A program made the position numbers and the translations under genes. DNA of 64,000 nt from assembly GCF_018691265.1 (NCBI RefSeq), contig NW_024881300.1, positions 5,965,546 through 6,029,545 of the forward strand. Reading direction: 5' to 3'. The stretch is from Tyto alba. Taxonomy: Eukaryota > Chordata > Aves > Strigiformes > Tytonidae. Shown piece after piece: positions 11,557-21,586 of the stretch (position 1 is the first letter of the stretch; each line of letters opens with the position of its first letter). The notes beneath the pieces were generated by a model that was not told where the DNA came from, did not search any database, and saw only the letters and a list, made by a program, of their open reading frames with translations.

Positions 11557-14500
11557 GTATTTGATGAATGGATGCTCTAAGGTGTTAATGTGCATTGAGG
11601 GGTGGTAGCAGTTCTGGAGAAGACCATCAAACTATCTACAAACACAGTTGAAATGTGTGTTTTATCCTGAGGATTGTGATCATCTGCAATAAAAATGTAA
11701 GCTAGCTTTGAGCTGCGTTAACGGGAATGTGCCTGTGGATGGAGTCTACTCCAGAATTTGTTGACTTTTCTTACCCAGAGCATCTTCGAGTAGGAAAGAT
11801 GAAACAAGCTTGTTCAAATGGTTGAAACACTTGTTTCTTAGGACATTTGTTTACTTTCATACATAGAGCTTAGCCAGGCATTGCACATGCAGTGAGCACT
11901 GACAAAACTGTGCCTCTGTGGTGCTATTGCTACTTTAGACTGTAGCAGTGATAACAGCATGATAGTTCTAGGGTTAATCACTTCTTGGGTGTTCTGTGCT
12001 AGGGCAAATTATGTAACTTTGATGATGCTTGTGACATTGGTATTGTTACTAGTCCAAGTCTCAAGTGCTTCAAAACACTATAGCTTAAATGGTGCCTTTA
12101 GTCACCACAGCTAGCCTAATCACAAGTCTATAGCCTCCAGCTTTGCCTTGGCAATCTATAGAATGATTTTGAGGTCTGTACATAGTATGGTGTTTGCTAG
12201 CAGTGTAGCAGTGACCAGTTAAGTAGAAAGGGGTTTTCTGTTTGGTTGTTCTTTTCTTTGATCAAAGACAGCATAGGCATTAAAAGATTGCTATAGCAAA
12301 ACTATTTAAACTTGCTATCAGTGTCAAATGGTGATTATCTCAGTGTGGGAATGGGCTATATGATCAGTTCCAAGTGAGCTGTTGGTGTCTTAAGCACAGG
12401 CAGAAAGGGAAATACCTGATGTTTTCTGTAGAAAGTTTTGATTTCATCTCAGATTTACTACGCTACTTTTAAAGATACTTTGAAGTCTAGAATGCGAGAG
12501 GGCTTGTCAGTAGAAATAATTTATCTTGACACACTGTGTACTAGAAATAGATTGACTTCTAAGCTTGATGGTATATACTATCTGGTTCCAGTTCCTAACT
12601 AAATATAAGCCTCCTTAAGCATTTGTCCTAATCTGCAGATTTCCCATCCAGCATTGATTACTTCTGTGCTTGTAGGCTAGGTTTGATTGAATAAAAGTCT
12701 ATTTAAAAGCAAATCCCAGACGCACCACTCCCAAGCAATGGAACACCAACATCCAAGACACGCTTCGTTGGCCAAACTTGTAATTAGCAAGATTGGGTTT
12801 AAGCCTGTGTTAAAATGTTTATGAAGTCTGTGTTAAATGTTTATTAAATACGGCCTGTAATCTTGTGTTTCTCTTTTAATCTAACAGAGACCTGATGCTG
12901 AAGAGAAAACTTTGAGTGGAGAGCTGCGAACTAGTCCTCTACGAGCATCTACAAAGAAACAGTTGCCTTCTATTCCAAAGAATGCTGTGCCAATAACCAA
13001 GCCTGCTTCACCTGCTACATCATCCCAGTCGACAAATGGAACACATGCTTCTTACGGGCCTTTTTATTTGGAGTATTCCCTCCTTGCAGAATTGTAGGTT
13101 TTCACTTTTTTGTCTTTTTTAGGTCACTGGGCTTATGCTTCAGTGGGAGAAGAACATGTAGGGGTGTAGTTCTTGCATGGTGTCTCTGCCATAATCCTTG
13201 AAGAAGGCAGTAAAACTGAAGTTCCACAAAATTATTTTTCTGGAGAAGCAGTCTTACTCTCTTGAGGTAGAAGGGGAGAGGAAAAGGAGATGAGACTTTA
13301 AGGGGTGTGTTTAGATGTGATTCTCTAAACTATTACGTTTCTCGATCTTGAAGTAAACACATTTTGGGTTTTGGCATCCTGACCAGTTATCCTAATAGAT
13401 TTTTGGTCAGAATACCGAATTTTTGAAACAAGCATTAAAATAGAAGCAAGCAGATGTCTACTGGGGAGATGGTTATGAATGTATGGTACCGTCTAATGGT
13501 GTTAGGATGTGGGAGCTTCCTTCAGTTGTTACATGAAACACTTGGAAGCCACCTGATACAGCTTACTGAGTGGGTATGAGGAAGACTATATTCTCTCCTG
13601 TCTATCAGTGATATTTAACATGAAACTTATGAGGGAGGAGTTAGTGCACTTTAGATAGCTTTCTTTGGATCAGTTGCATTTGATCCAATCTAGTGATTTG
13701 TAGGCTGCTGTGGGAGCATACAAATCTCCTATTTGTCTGCAAAACTTCTTAGTTATATGAAGTTACATAAACTGCCTTGTGCTACAAAGCTGAAGGGACT
13801 TCCTCCGTAATAGACATATTGGATTTTCAAGTATGTAGCGCATTTTGGAATGAAATCCCTGGAGTCGTTATGCAACACTAAGTCTCAGTTCTTACATTTA
13901 ACTATTACATTGAAAGTGAGAACTCTCAAAACATTAGGTGGTTATTTTTTTTCAGGGAACTGACCCTGGCTTCTTAATTCAAGAAAGATGTTTTTCTCCT
14001 GCAACATGCAAAAATATTATGGTATCATAATGTAAACGCCTCTAGTTTAACAAATTCATTATTGGGGAAATAATAATGAGTATTATGGAAATTGTAAGCA
14101 GAGAATTGTATTAATATTTTCCTTTAAGATTGCTGTTTATTTGTTTAAGCATGCAGAATTCAATTTAATGGATCTATGTGCCAAGTAACTGGAAAACCTA
14201 TGCAGTGAATAATTTGGTTTATTCTTTATAGTGTTAGTATAATGCATACCATACAACTACAGCTGGTTAAATTTACTAGCAACTTCATGTACTCATTGAT
14301 TTGGAAAATAGTAAAAATAGCACATTTTGCCCTGGTAGTACCGTTGATTATCAAAAAGACTTTCCTAAAAGGCAAGGGGAGAGATAGAAACTCTTTTCAT
14401 AATGCACTGGTCTTTGATGACTGAAGTTTGTGACTGGGTTATCAGCCCAAGAAGTGAAATAGCAAATAAGTGCAAGTTTGGGAAAATGACTTGTTCCCTC

Positions 14501-17500
14501 CTGTTAATGAGATACCTGGAATCACTCGATCCTGATCTCTGATATACCCTGCTTCTTGATGGACCTTTTAATTCTCTGTTACTTTTTGTCAGTTGCCAGT
14601 GTAATTTCCATCTGACCTCTGCAGCATAGTATCGTCTGAAACTGAAAAACTACTTGTTTAAAAATTGAAGTTAAAGTTTGGTCAATTTTCAGAATTAACT
14701 ACAGTTGACTGCAAATCTGCATTCAGAATTACTTAATTGCATCTCTTATTTTTTCTTCGTTACTTTGAAACTGGAGATTCAAGAGAAAAGTGGGATTTGT
14801 ATTGGCTTGCATTAAATGCAGCTACGGGGGGAAGAATTTATTTCTACTTAAGTTTTATCGAGAGGTAATGTTTTCTATTAATAACTTTTTAGGTGGAGGA
14901 GTAGGAAAAGCAAGAGTGAAAGAATATGGTTTCACTAGTTTTCTGCCACCTCCTGTGAGCAATTTGCTACTTGGGAATTGAGTGCAAGTTTGCCGAAGTG
15001 CTCTGTTAAGATCTTGATAGTACATTCTGGGTTTACTGTTGTCAGCTTGCTGTAGTTTTAGGGTAGTTGTGGAGCTATTCTAAATGCTGATTTTAATTGC
15101 AGTACCTTGGTTGTAAAGCAGAAATTGCCAGGTGTCTATGTGCAGCCATCTTACCGATCAGCATTAAGTAAGTTTAAACTTCACTTTTAAAATTTTTTTT
15201 TATATAAGTATTCTTAAGTTCTTTCACTCAAGCAAACTTTCTCACTTGCAGTGTGGTTTGGTGTAATATTCATAAGACATGGGCTCTACCAGGATGGTGT
15301 GTTTAAATTTACTGTCTATATTCCTGATAATTACCCAGATGGAGACTGCCCGGTAAGTGGTTGTGTGTGTCTTGGGTTTTTCTTGTTTTCTGGTGTTTTA
15401 AGTATGACTTTTTGTTAAAGGTAGTATACCAATTATTTTTTTCACTTCCTTGAACTGGTTTTGTTCAGCTGGCTGGGCTCATTTGTGATGTCTTGTACAT
15501 ATTTCCTAACATCTATGGAGGAATCCTGTTGCTCTGATTACTGAGGCTGGTGTAGAGTGGAAGTCCTGAGCTTAGATGCATTAAAGTGTTAAGTAATCAA
15601 CAAGCTCTTTACCTCAGCTCTTTATCTGCAACTTCCTCTGCAAGAAAGTTAACACTGAAACCCTTGAACAAGTATTTAAATTCTGAGTAGTGATATAATG
15701 GAACATAAAATCCAGGCACCTGTGCTGTGTCGCTGTAGTAGCACAGGATTTCTTGCCTGTCTCTCTCCTAAATTACACTGAAACAAAGAACTAAAAGAAC
15801 TTGAGGAGAATGTTGGTGAAACACAGGGAGAAGGAGATAGACAGTGTGGTGTTACCTTCCATCTATTCCTTTTTTTCTCTTTAAGAAAAAGTATCCGAGT
15901 TGTTATGCCAAATAAAAAAATAAATCTTGTGGCAATCTGACTCTCCAGGGCAGAGCAGCCGGCCCTCTTGGCTAAATTTCTTTAGGAGGATGATTGGGAG
16001 ACAGGTGTATGTAACTGCAGTAGCTGAGAACAAATTGCTCTGGCAGGAAGTTGTCTGCTTGGTGTCAAGTTGTGTGTAAAGCTATCATTTTTAAAAGGAC
16101 AGAACTAGTAAGCAACAGTTTCTTCCAAAGATTGGATTTAGTGTCTCTGACACCGCTGTCATTCTTTTGGTAGCATAGGGCTTTAAAATCTTCTTGTTGA
16201 AACTAAGTTTTCTTTTGCAAGAATGTACAAACACTGGGAGAAGCTAGCTGTACGGAACTGAAGACACCGTGGTGTCACTGCACAGTTTACTTAAAAGTGT
16301 GTAGGATGAAAGAGGTGTTGATTGTAGCTCAAGTGTGTAAAAAGCTTTCAGTCACAAATAGCTAAACCCGAAAAACACTTTTAATCTGATCTTACCTGAT
16401 ATTATTACCTGTGTTGGCACTAGTGGCTGTGCAGTTAGCTGGATTAGTTTTCTGATTTGGTGATAAGTATGTGAGAGAGGACAAGACCCTGCATGTAACG
16501 CGGGTGTGTTGGGTTACAGTTTTACAATTGGTATAAATCACTTCAGGTTGCTTGCTTTTAATACAGTAACATTTAATTAGTGTTTAGAGGCAACAGCTGG
16601 CTGACCTTGACCCAGTGGTTTTAACATTAGGATCGAAGTTGGCATAATGAATTTCTTTTTTCTAATGCAGCGCTTGGTTTTTGATCTGCCTGTCTTCCAT
16701 CCGCTAGTAGATCCTTTATCCGGTGAACTGGATGTGAAAAGAGCATTTGCAAAATGGAGGTTAGTGGTAACATATTGATGTATAATTTGAAAGAAGTTTG
16801 TTCCTTTCTTCATTGGGTTTTGTTCTTTTTAGGCGAAATCATAATCACATATGGCAAGTATTAATGTATGCTCGCAGAGTCTTCTACAAGATTGATACAA
16901 CTAGTCCTCTGAACCCTGAGGCTGCAGTGCTGTAAGTATCTTCCATGTGTGTAGGCATAGTCTCTTAAGAGATTTTTGCATAGACTTGCAGAAACAAGAT
17001 GTTTGTGAAATTGTGTCAGTTCATGGTCTCTACCTGCAGAGTTGGTTGCACTTGGAACTAATGTTGAGGCTTTGCCAAGTCTGTGCTTCTAGAGCAAACC
17101 TGTGCTGCCTCGCAATTACTTAACATTACTTCTCTCCCATAGATATGAAAAAGATATTCAGCTGTTCAAAAGTAAGGTGGTGGACAGTGTCAAACTATGC
17201 AGCAGTCATTTATTTGATCAGCCCAAAATAGAGGATCCCTATGCAATCATGTAAGTACCATGAGCAAATTCACCATATGCTTCGAGAACAGGTTTTGGTG
17301 TAGATGTTGATGTGAAACCTTTCTCTGCCTAGTTGTCTGACCTGTTTTTTCTTAGATTTATAGCAATACTTTGGATATTCCTACCCTCATTTACTTCTGA
17401 TTAGTGTTGAGTGAAACTTAAATATAATCAGACACTTGTGTTTACTATTTTTTTCACTAAGCAACAAAGACTTCTTAAAAGAAATAAACAAAATCCCAGA

Positions 17501-20500
17501 ATTTATAAACAAAGCTCTAAAATACCTCATCTCCCTCAAGTAGAACTACCCATGGAGTAAATATTGCTTTCAGGCTTTCCTGGACTCGGTTTGCATGGCT
17601 GTAGCTTTGGTCATAATTTTAAAATACCTCTAAGCATGACTGCATGGGGGATAGAGCAGTCAGCTCCATAATGAGAGTAGTATTTTATGTAGCATCTGAT
17701 TTGTCAGTTCTCATTGCAAACAAAAACAAAAATTAAATTTTTATTGTTGATAAGGTCCACGACAATGTGAATTTAGTTCTTAACTGTATGTTTTAACACT
17801 GAAAACTCAGACTTGTAGTTTACTTGAGATTTAACAAACCAAACCAAGGAAAATTGCTGCTTTCTGCTCTGTCTATGCTGTAGGTTGCAAAAATGCAAAG
17901 TTAGAGATAACTATACTTTCTCCGTAGTTTTTCTCCATGGAATCCAGCTATACATGATGAAGCCAGAGAGAAGATGTTGACTCAGAAGGTATGTGCAAAT
18001 TCCAGATTTTCACTATAGTAAGGGCTTATTGGTTGATAAGGATAGAAAGGTTCTCTCTGTGATGAACGTGTACTAGAGAGACCTTATTCTACCCTCTTCT
18101 GGATCAGCAGGCGTGCCGAAACTGATTCTGCCTCCTAACTAAGTGCTTATGTCACTGTTCTAACTTCAGTGTGTTAAGCAATTAATCATTTAGCCAGATA
18201 GAAAGCTTTGTTAGTACAATTGTTGGCACACTTGGTAGAATTTTTGTTTAGGGGTGGAAGGGAGGGGAAAGAAGAGATTTAGTGACTGCTTATTAGCTTG
18301 TGCTGCGTTTGTCATGGCTGTTGCCACCCCTGTATAACTTGACAGTCCCCAACTTCTTTGTTCTTTTCTGTTGAGAGATCTTTCATTACTGAATCAAACC
18401 TTCTGGGCTTTCTTCTCATTCCAAACTTTTCAAAGCAGCAGAAGTAGAGTACCTTGCTCACATCTTTAATGCGACTGGTTTCTAAGATGACAGCATCAGC
18501 TAATTGAACGGTGCTTAGAGTTCTGTCACAAAGCACTCTTACTGATATAGCAAGAGTGTGTTGGTTCACGTAGCTTTTACCTGAGCAACACTTTTGGTTT
18601 TGGGGGGCGAGGGGGTGTTTGTTTGGTGGGTTTTTTTTGTTGTTGTTTTTTGTTTTGTTTGGTTGTGGGTTTTTTCCAGTTATTTCTTTGCACTTGACAA
18701 GAGCTGGCACTCAGCAATTCTGAGTCTGCACTGAGTGGCAGGAGAGATCAATCCAATTGCAGTGCTTAGGGATTCTGAGATGGTGGCTGGTATCTTTGCT
18801 GGACTGGCAAGCAAATGCACTTGGAATATTTCAGTTACTGTCTTGGGCTTCTTGCACCAGAGCTGTGATGTGGTTTGCTGCTTTTTTTCTAATTAAAAAA
18901 AAAGTTTGTTTGTCAGTCCAGACTTCAGTCTTCCCCACTGCAAGCTTTAACTCATGTTCTTGCCTGTCTTCTGGCATGAGTGAGATTTTTACATTGGTCT
19001 TGTTACAATACGCTGCCTGTAAGCTCGGTGTAGCGATGTTTCCAACTGCCGGTCACATCAGGGCTTGAGGTGAGGTGGCCTTTCTCCAGCCTTAGAACAC
19101 ACAGGAAAATATTGTGATCAGATTCCAACTTCCTGATGTTCTTATAAAAACGTAAGAAATACTTTTGACTCCTTTATATTTTTTTTCCCTCCTTTCTTCT
19201 TTCTTACTCTTTAAATCAAAGACCTAAAGAGAAAGAACAGGTTGAGGTGCTTGAAATGGAAGAGGTATGATTTTGTCTCAGAGACTGGTAGCAAATGACT
19301 TTTTGCCTTTTTTTTTTTTCCTGGGTGTGTATGTTAATTTCTTTTTAAGTGAAAACTAACATCTTCAGTAGTTATTACGTGTGGTACTTTAGTCGCTGGA
19401 GTAGTTTGTTGATAGCAGGAACGGCCCAACTTCTGTGCCTTAGATTTGTTCCAAAATGCCACTGTAGCTGAGAATGTTTTCTTCCTTCCCTGTGAAAGGA
19501 AGCTCCCTAATCCTGCCTCTGCCTGAATCCTTGCTTATTACCTGTGTAATTCCTGTGCCTTGGGAAGCAGTGAGGTCATTCTAGAACTGTAGCCCAGGAA
19601 GGGCTGTGCTGTCCCTGTTCCCTGCCGAGCATGTGGCTTTTGCTAGATGGTGCCCTCTGTGCAGCCTGTGAGAGGCAGGTGCTACTCTGCCAGGCTCAAG
19701 CTTGACTGATTTTGCTGTTGTCTGATGTGTTATGGCAATTATGTCACGCAGCGTCAGCATTTACACAGAATGTGGGGAGGGACAGAACTGCAGGTTCAGT
19801 TTGCTTGCTGGCTTAATTTACTTTGTCATGCAAAAGGCTTCCTGTAGGATGACACAGTCTACTCACATAATTATCACTTTCTAGAACTTGATGTGTTGCA
19901 GGTTTGATGTAGTTGGCATGCAGATGATCTGATGAGCCTATAGCAGTGTGGAGGCAGGACTAGTTCCTGGTATGCAAAAAAACCTGCAAGCTATTCTGTT
20001 TCTTTGACCTGCTAGAGTGGGTGTCTAATTTACTGCTCTTAAACTACTTTAAATCTACAGATGCTTGAAGTTGCACCTTTCTCCCTCAACTTTAAGCTTT
20101 TTGTTGTGTGTGTTTTTGTTTTTTTTTTTTTTTTTTCTTTCTAAATTGGAATAGTCAGTCTTAAATGTTTGTTACATTGTGTTGGGTAGGAATGGTTACT
20201 GTTCAAGCATTTAACCATGATAAATGCTCAGGGAAGGGAGGGAAAGAACCATCCTTGGAAAGCATTAAGAAACTCCAGGGTTTAGCAAAGGTATCAGTTG
20301 CTACTTTGCCATGTTAATTTGAGTTCCGAAGCCTTCAGTGGGGTGGAGTACTCCTCTGCAGGATGCCCAGCATCCTGAGGCAGTATGCTACTGTTGTAAC
20401 GTCAGGTTAGTGACAGAAGTGTCTTGAGTTGGATTGATGCTTCTCCCTGGAGAACGGAGAGATGGGCAAATAGGAGCACAGTGGTGCTGGGCCACGGGCG

Positions 20501-20894
20501 CCGGCCAACAGCACCAGGCAAAAGGTGCTATTCCGAGAGTATCTTCTAATCTTTACGGTGTGATAGGGCAGCAGCACCTGTACTAGGTTATTAAAACTCT
20601 GCTGTAATGTCAAGGTGGTTCTACAGATGCCACACACATTCCCAGAAATTAAACCAATAGCCCTTTTACTGTTCCTCTTCGAGGAGAGGAAGTGATGCTA
20701 GCCTTTTTTATGCTTGCATTTGCCAAAGGTAGAATGGATGGGGAGGGATCTAATAATTCTGACTTTAACTTTCTTCTACCTAGAAGAAGCCAGAAGATCA
20801 GCACTGCAAAAGCACACATGTTTCTGGCCTGTCGTGGGTGAAGCCTGGCTCAGTTCAGCCTTTCAGCAAAGAAGAGAAGACGATGCCTACTTAA
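11515..20894 (+). CDS. AKTIP: AKTIP (FTS), AKT-interacting UEV-domain protein, gene span
   Basis: Nine coding exons join in frame: 11,515-11,556; 12,888-13,093; 15,103-15,167; 15,252-15,352; 16,671-16,759; 16,833-16,931; 17,143-17,250; 17,928-17,988; 20,784 or 20,787-20,894. The product is 293 or 292 residues; human is 292. It starts [14 protein letters not shown] and ends KEEKTMPT. Residues 1-70 are low-complexity and basic/Pro/Ser-rich; about 75-222 form a ubiquitin-E2-variant fold. The E2 HPN motif is HPL (148-150) and the position of the catalytic cysteine is Asp159, so it should not carry ubiquitin. Known family role: subunit of the cytoplasmic FTS-Hook-FHIP complex linking cargo to dynein, AKT1 binding, and a reported telomere role. 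The start has G at -3 and no competing upstream ATG in its exon. Identity rests on near-identity with the human protein and on synteny with RBL2 and CHD9. Confidence 0.97.
12888..13093 (+). CDS. AKTIP: AKTIP coding exon 2 (residues 15-83)
   Basis: Follows CTAACAG. Encodes the disordered N-terminal region with [17 protein letters not shown] and the start of the UEV fold ([13 protein letters not shown]). It splits the Phe83 codon after two bases; reading through the donor gives an immediate stop. Confidence 0.95.
13094..15102 (+). other. AKTIP: AKTIP intron 3
   Basis: About 2.0 kb of AT-rich intron. No additional exon or repeat was recognised. Confidence 0.7.
15103..15167 (+). CDS. AKTIP: AKTIP coding exon 3 (residues 83-105)
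   Basis: Encodes [20 protein letters not shown]. It leaves one base of the Met105 codon. Intron 4, which follows, is only 84 bases. Confidence 0.95.
15252..15352 (+). CDS. AKTIP: AKTIP coding exon 4 (residues 105-138)
   Basis: Encodes [20 protein letters not shown] and [12 protein letters not shown], central strands of the UEV fold. Ends in phase 0. Confidence 0.95.
16671..16759 (+). CDS. AKTIP: AKTIP coding exon 5 (residues 139-168)
   Basis: Encodes [20 protein letters not shown] then DVKRAFAKW. This is the region matching the E2 active site, with HPL in place of HPN and Asp159 in place of Cys. The donor is GTTAGT, weaker than consensus, before a 73-base intron. Confidence 0.95.
16833..16931 (+). 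CDS. AKTIP: AKTIP coding exon 6 (residues 168-201)
   Basis: Encodes [20 protein letters not shown] and the following [12 protein letters not shown], the C-terminal helices of the UEV domain. Splits the Leu201 codon after two bases. Confidence 0.95.
17143..17250 (+). CDS. AKTIP: AKTIP coding exon 7 (residues 201-237)
   Basis: Encodes [20 protein letters not shown] and [12 protein letters not shown]. Splits the Ile237 codon after two bases. Confidence 0.95.
17928..17988 (+). CDS. AKTIP: AKTIP coding exon 8 (residues 237-257)
   Basis: Encodes [20 protein letters not shown]. Ends in phase 0 at CAG AAG|GTATGT. Confidence 0.95.
17989..20783 (+). other. AKTIP: AKTIP intron 9
   Basis: A 2.8-kb intron with a G/T-rich low-complexity stretch around 18,595-18,675 and a poly(T) run near 20,118. 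No nested gene was seen. Confidence 0.7.
20784..20894 (+). CDS. AKTIP: AKTIP last coding exon with NAGNAG acceptor
   Basis: The acceptor reads CTAGAAG|AAG. Use of the TAG at 20,781-20,783 adds one Lys codon (293 residues); use of the AAG at 20,784-20,786 starts the exon at 20,787 (292 residues). The exon encodes [20 protein letters not shown] and ends KEEKTMPT, with stop TAA at 20,892-20,894. Confidence 0.95.
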   Translation, partial: KKPEDQHCKSTHVSGLSWVKPGSVQPFSKEEKTMPT

Positions 20895-21370
20895 CTTGGC
20901 TGGACGATGGTGCACAAAACACTTTCTATGGGTGGAGGGAATGTAATGGAGGGAGAAACAGCACAGCAGCAGTTTCCTTCTTGAGTACGGATTAGTGAAA
21001 ACTGAACAGTAGCAGTGACTCCAGTAAACCTGTTCAATGGATTACTGACTCTTAATGTTTTACATACGCATTAGGTTTTAAAGGCTTGCCTGGAGTTTGA
21101 AAGTCTCTCTTGAACACTGCAGTACTTCTACCTGAAGACTGTCTAGAGTGGGTAATTCCTCAGGGCTCTGGAATGCCTGGAGGTTTTGGGTTGGTTTTTA
21201 AGCTTTTATTTTTTTCCTCCAGGAATAGCAATTTTTTTAAAAAAATCTTAAATTACTGGCAGAAATATTAGCATTGGAAATATGATGCCAGAGGTAAGCT
21301 GTGTTCATGTAAACTAATATAGCAGAGTTAAACACTATATTTAATGGTTTTAAATACTTTTGATTTCTAT

Positions 21371-21402
21371 TGTAAATATATTAGGATTTGAAATTGTAAA
21401 TA
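21371..21402 (+). promoter_or_regulatory. AKTIP: two Pumilio response elements
   Basis: TGTAAATA occurs at 21,371-21,378 and again at 21,395-21,402. Both match the known PUM consensus UGUANAUA exactly and lie 24 bases apart in the AKTIP 3' UTR. Function is inferred. Confidence 0.6.
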
Positions 21403-21423
21403 GACGGTTCATTGACTCCATTT

Positions 21424-21432
21424 AGCACTTTG
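21424..21432 (+). promoter_or_regulatory. AKTIP: miR-17-family seed match
   Basis: AGCACTTTG pairs with the first nine bases of miR-17 (CAAAGUGCU); AGCACTT also matches the miR-302-type seed. It lies 22 bases after the second Pumilio element. Confidence 0.5.
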
Positions 21433-21580
21433 CAGAGATAAATCTGGGGATGATGTATGATGTATTATTGATTTGTAAATGGATATCGTCACTGAAGCGC
21501 ACATTAGTCTGACAAGGTGAAAGCTTGTTAGGCTTTTGTTACAGAAACACTAAAAGCTTCTAATGGTGGTCTCTTGAGCT

Positions 21581-21586
21581 AATAAA
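21581..21586 (+). terminator. AKTIP: AKTIP poly(A) signal candidate 1
   Basis: AATAAA about 690 bases after the stop codon. A second AATAAA at 21,671-21,676, followed by T/G-rich sequence, is an alternative. Confidence 0.55.

Noticed and set aside
13094..13097. Stop codon after the AKTIP SLLAEL frame, as if a truncated protein
   Set aside because: It is read-through of a splice donor; the codon is completed by the next exon at 15,103 to give Phe, as in human.
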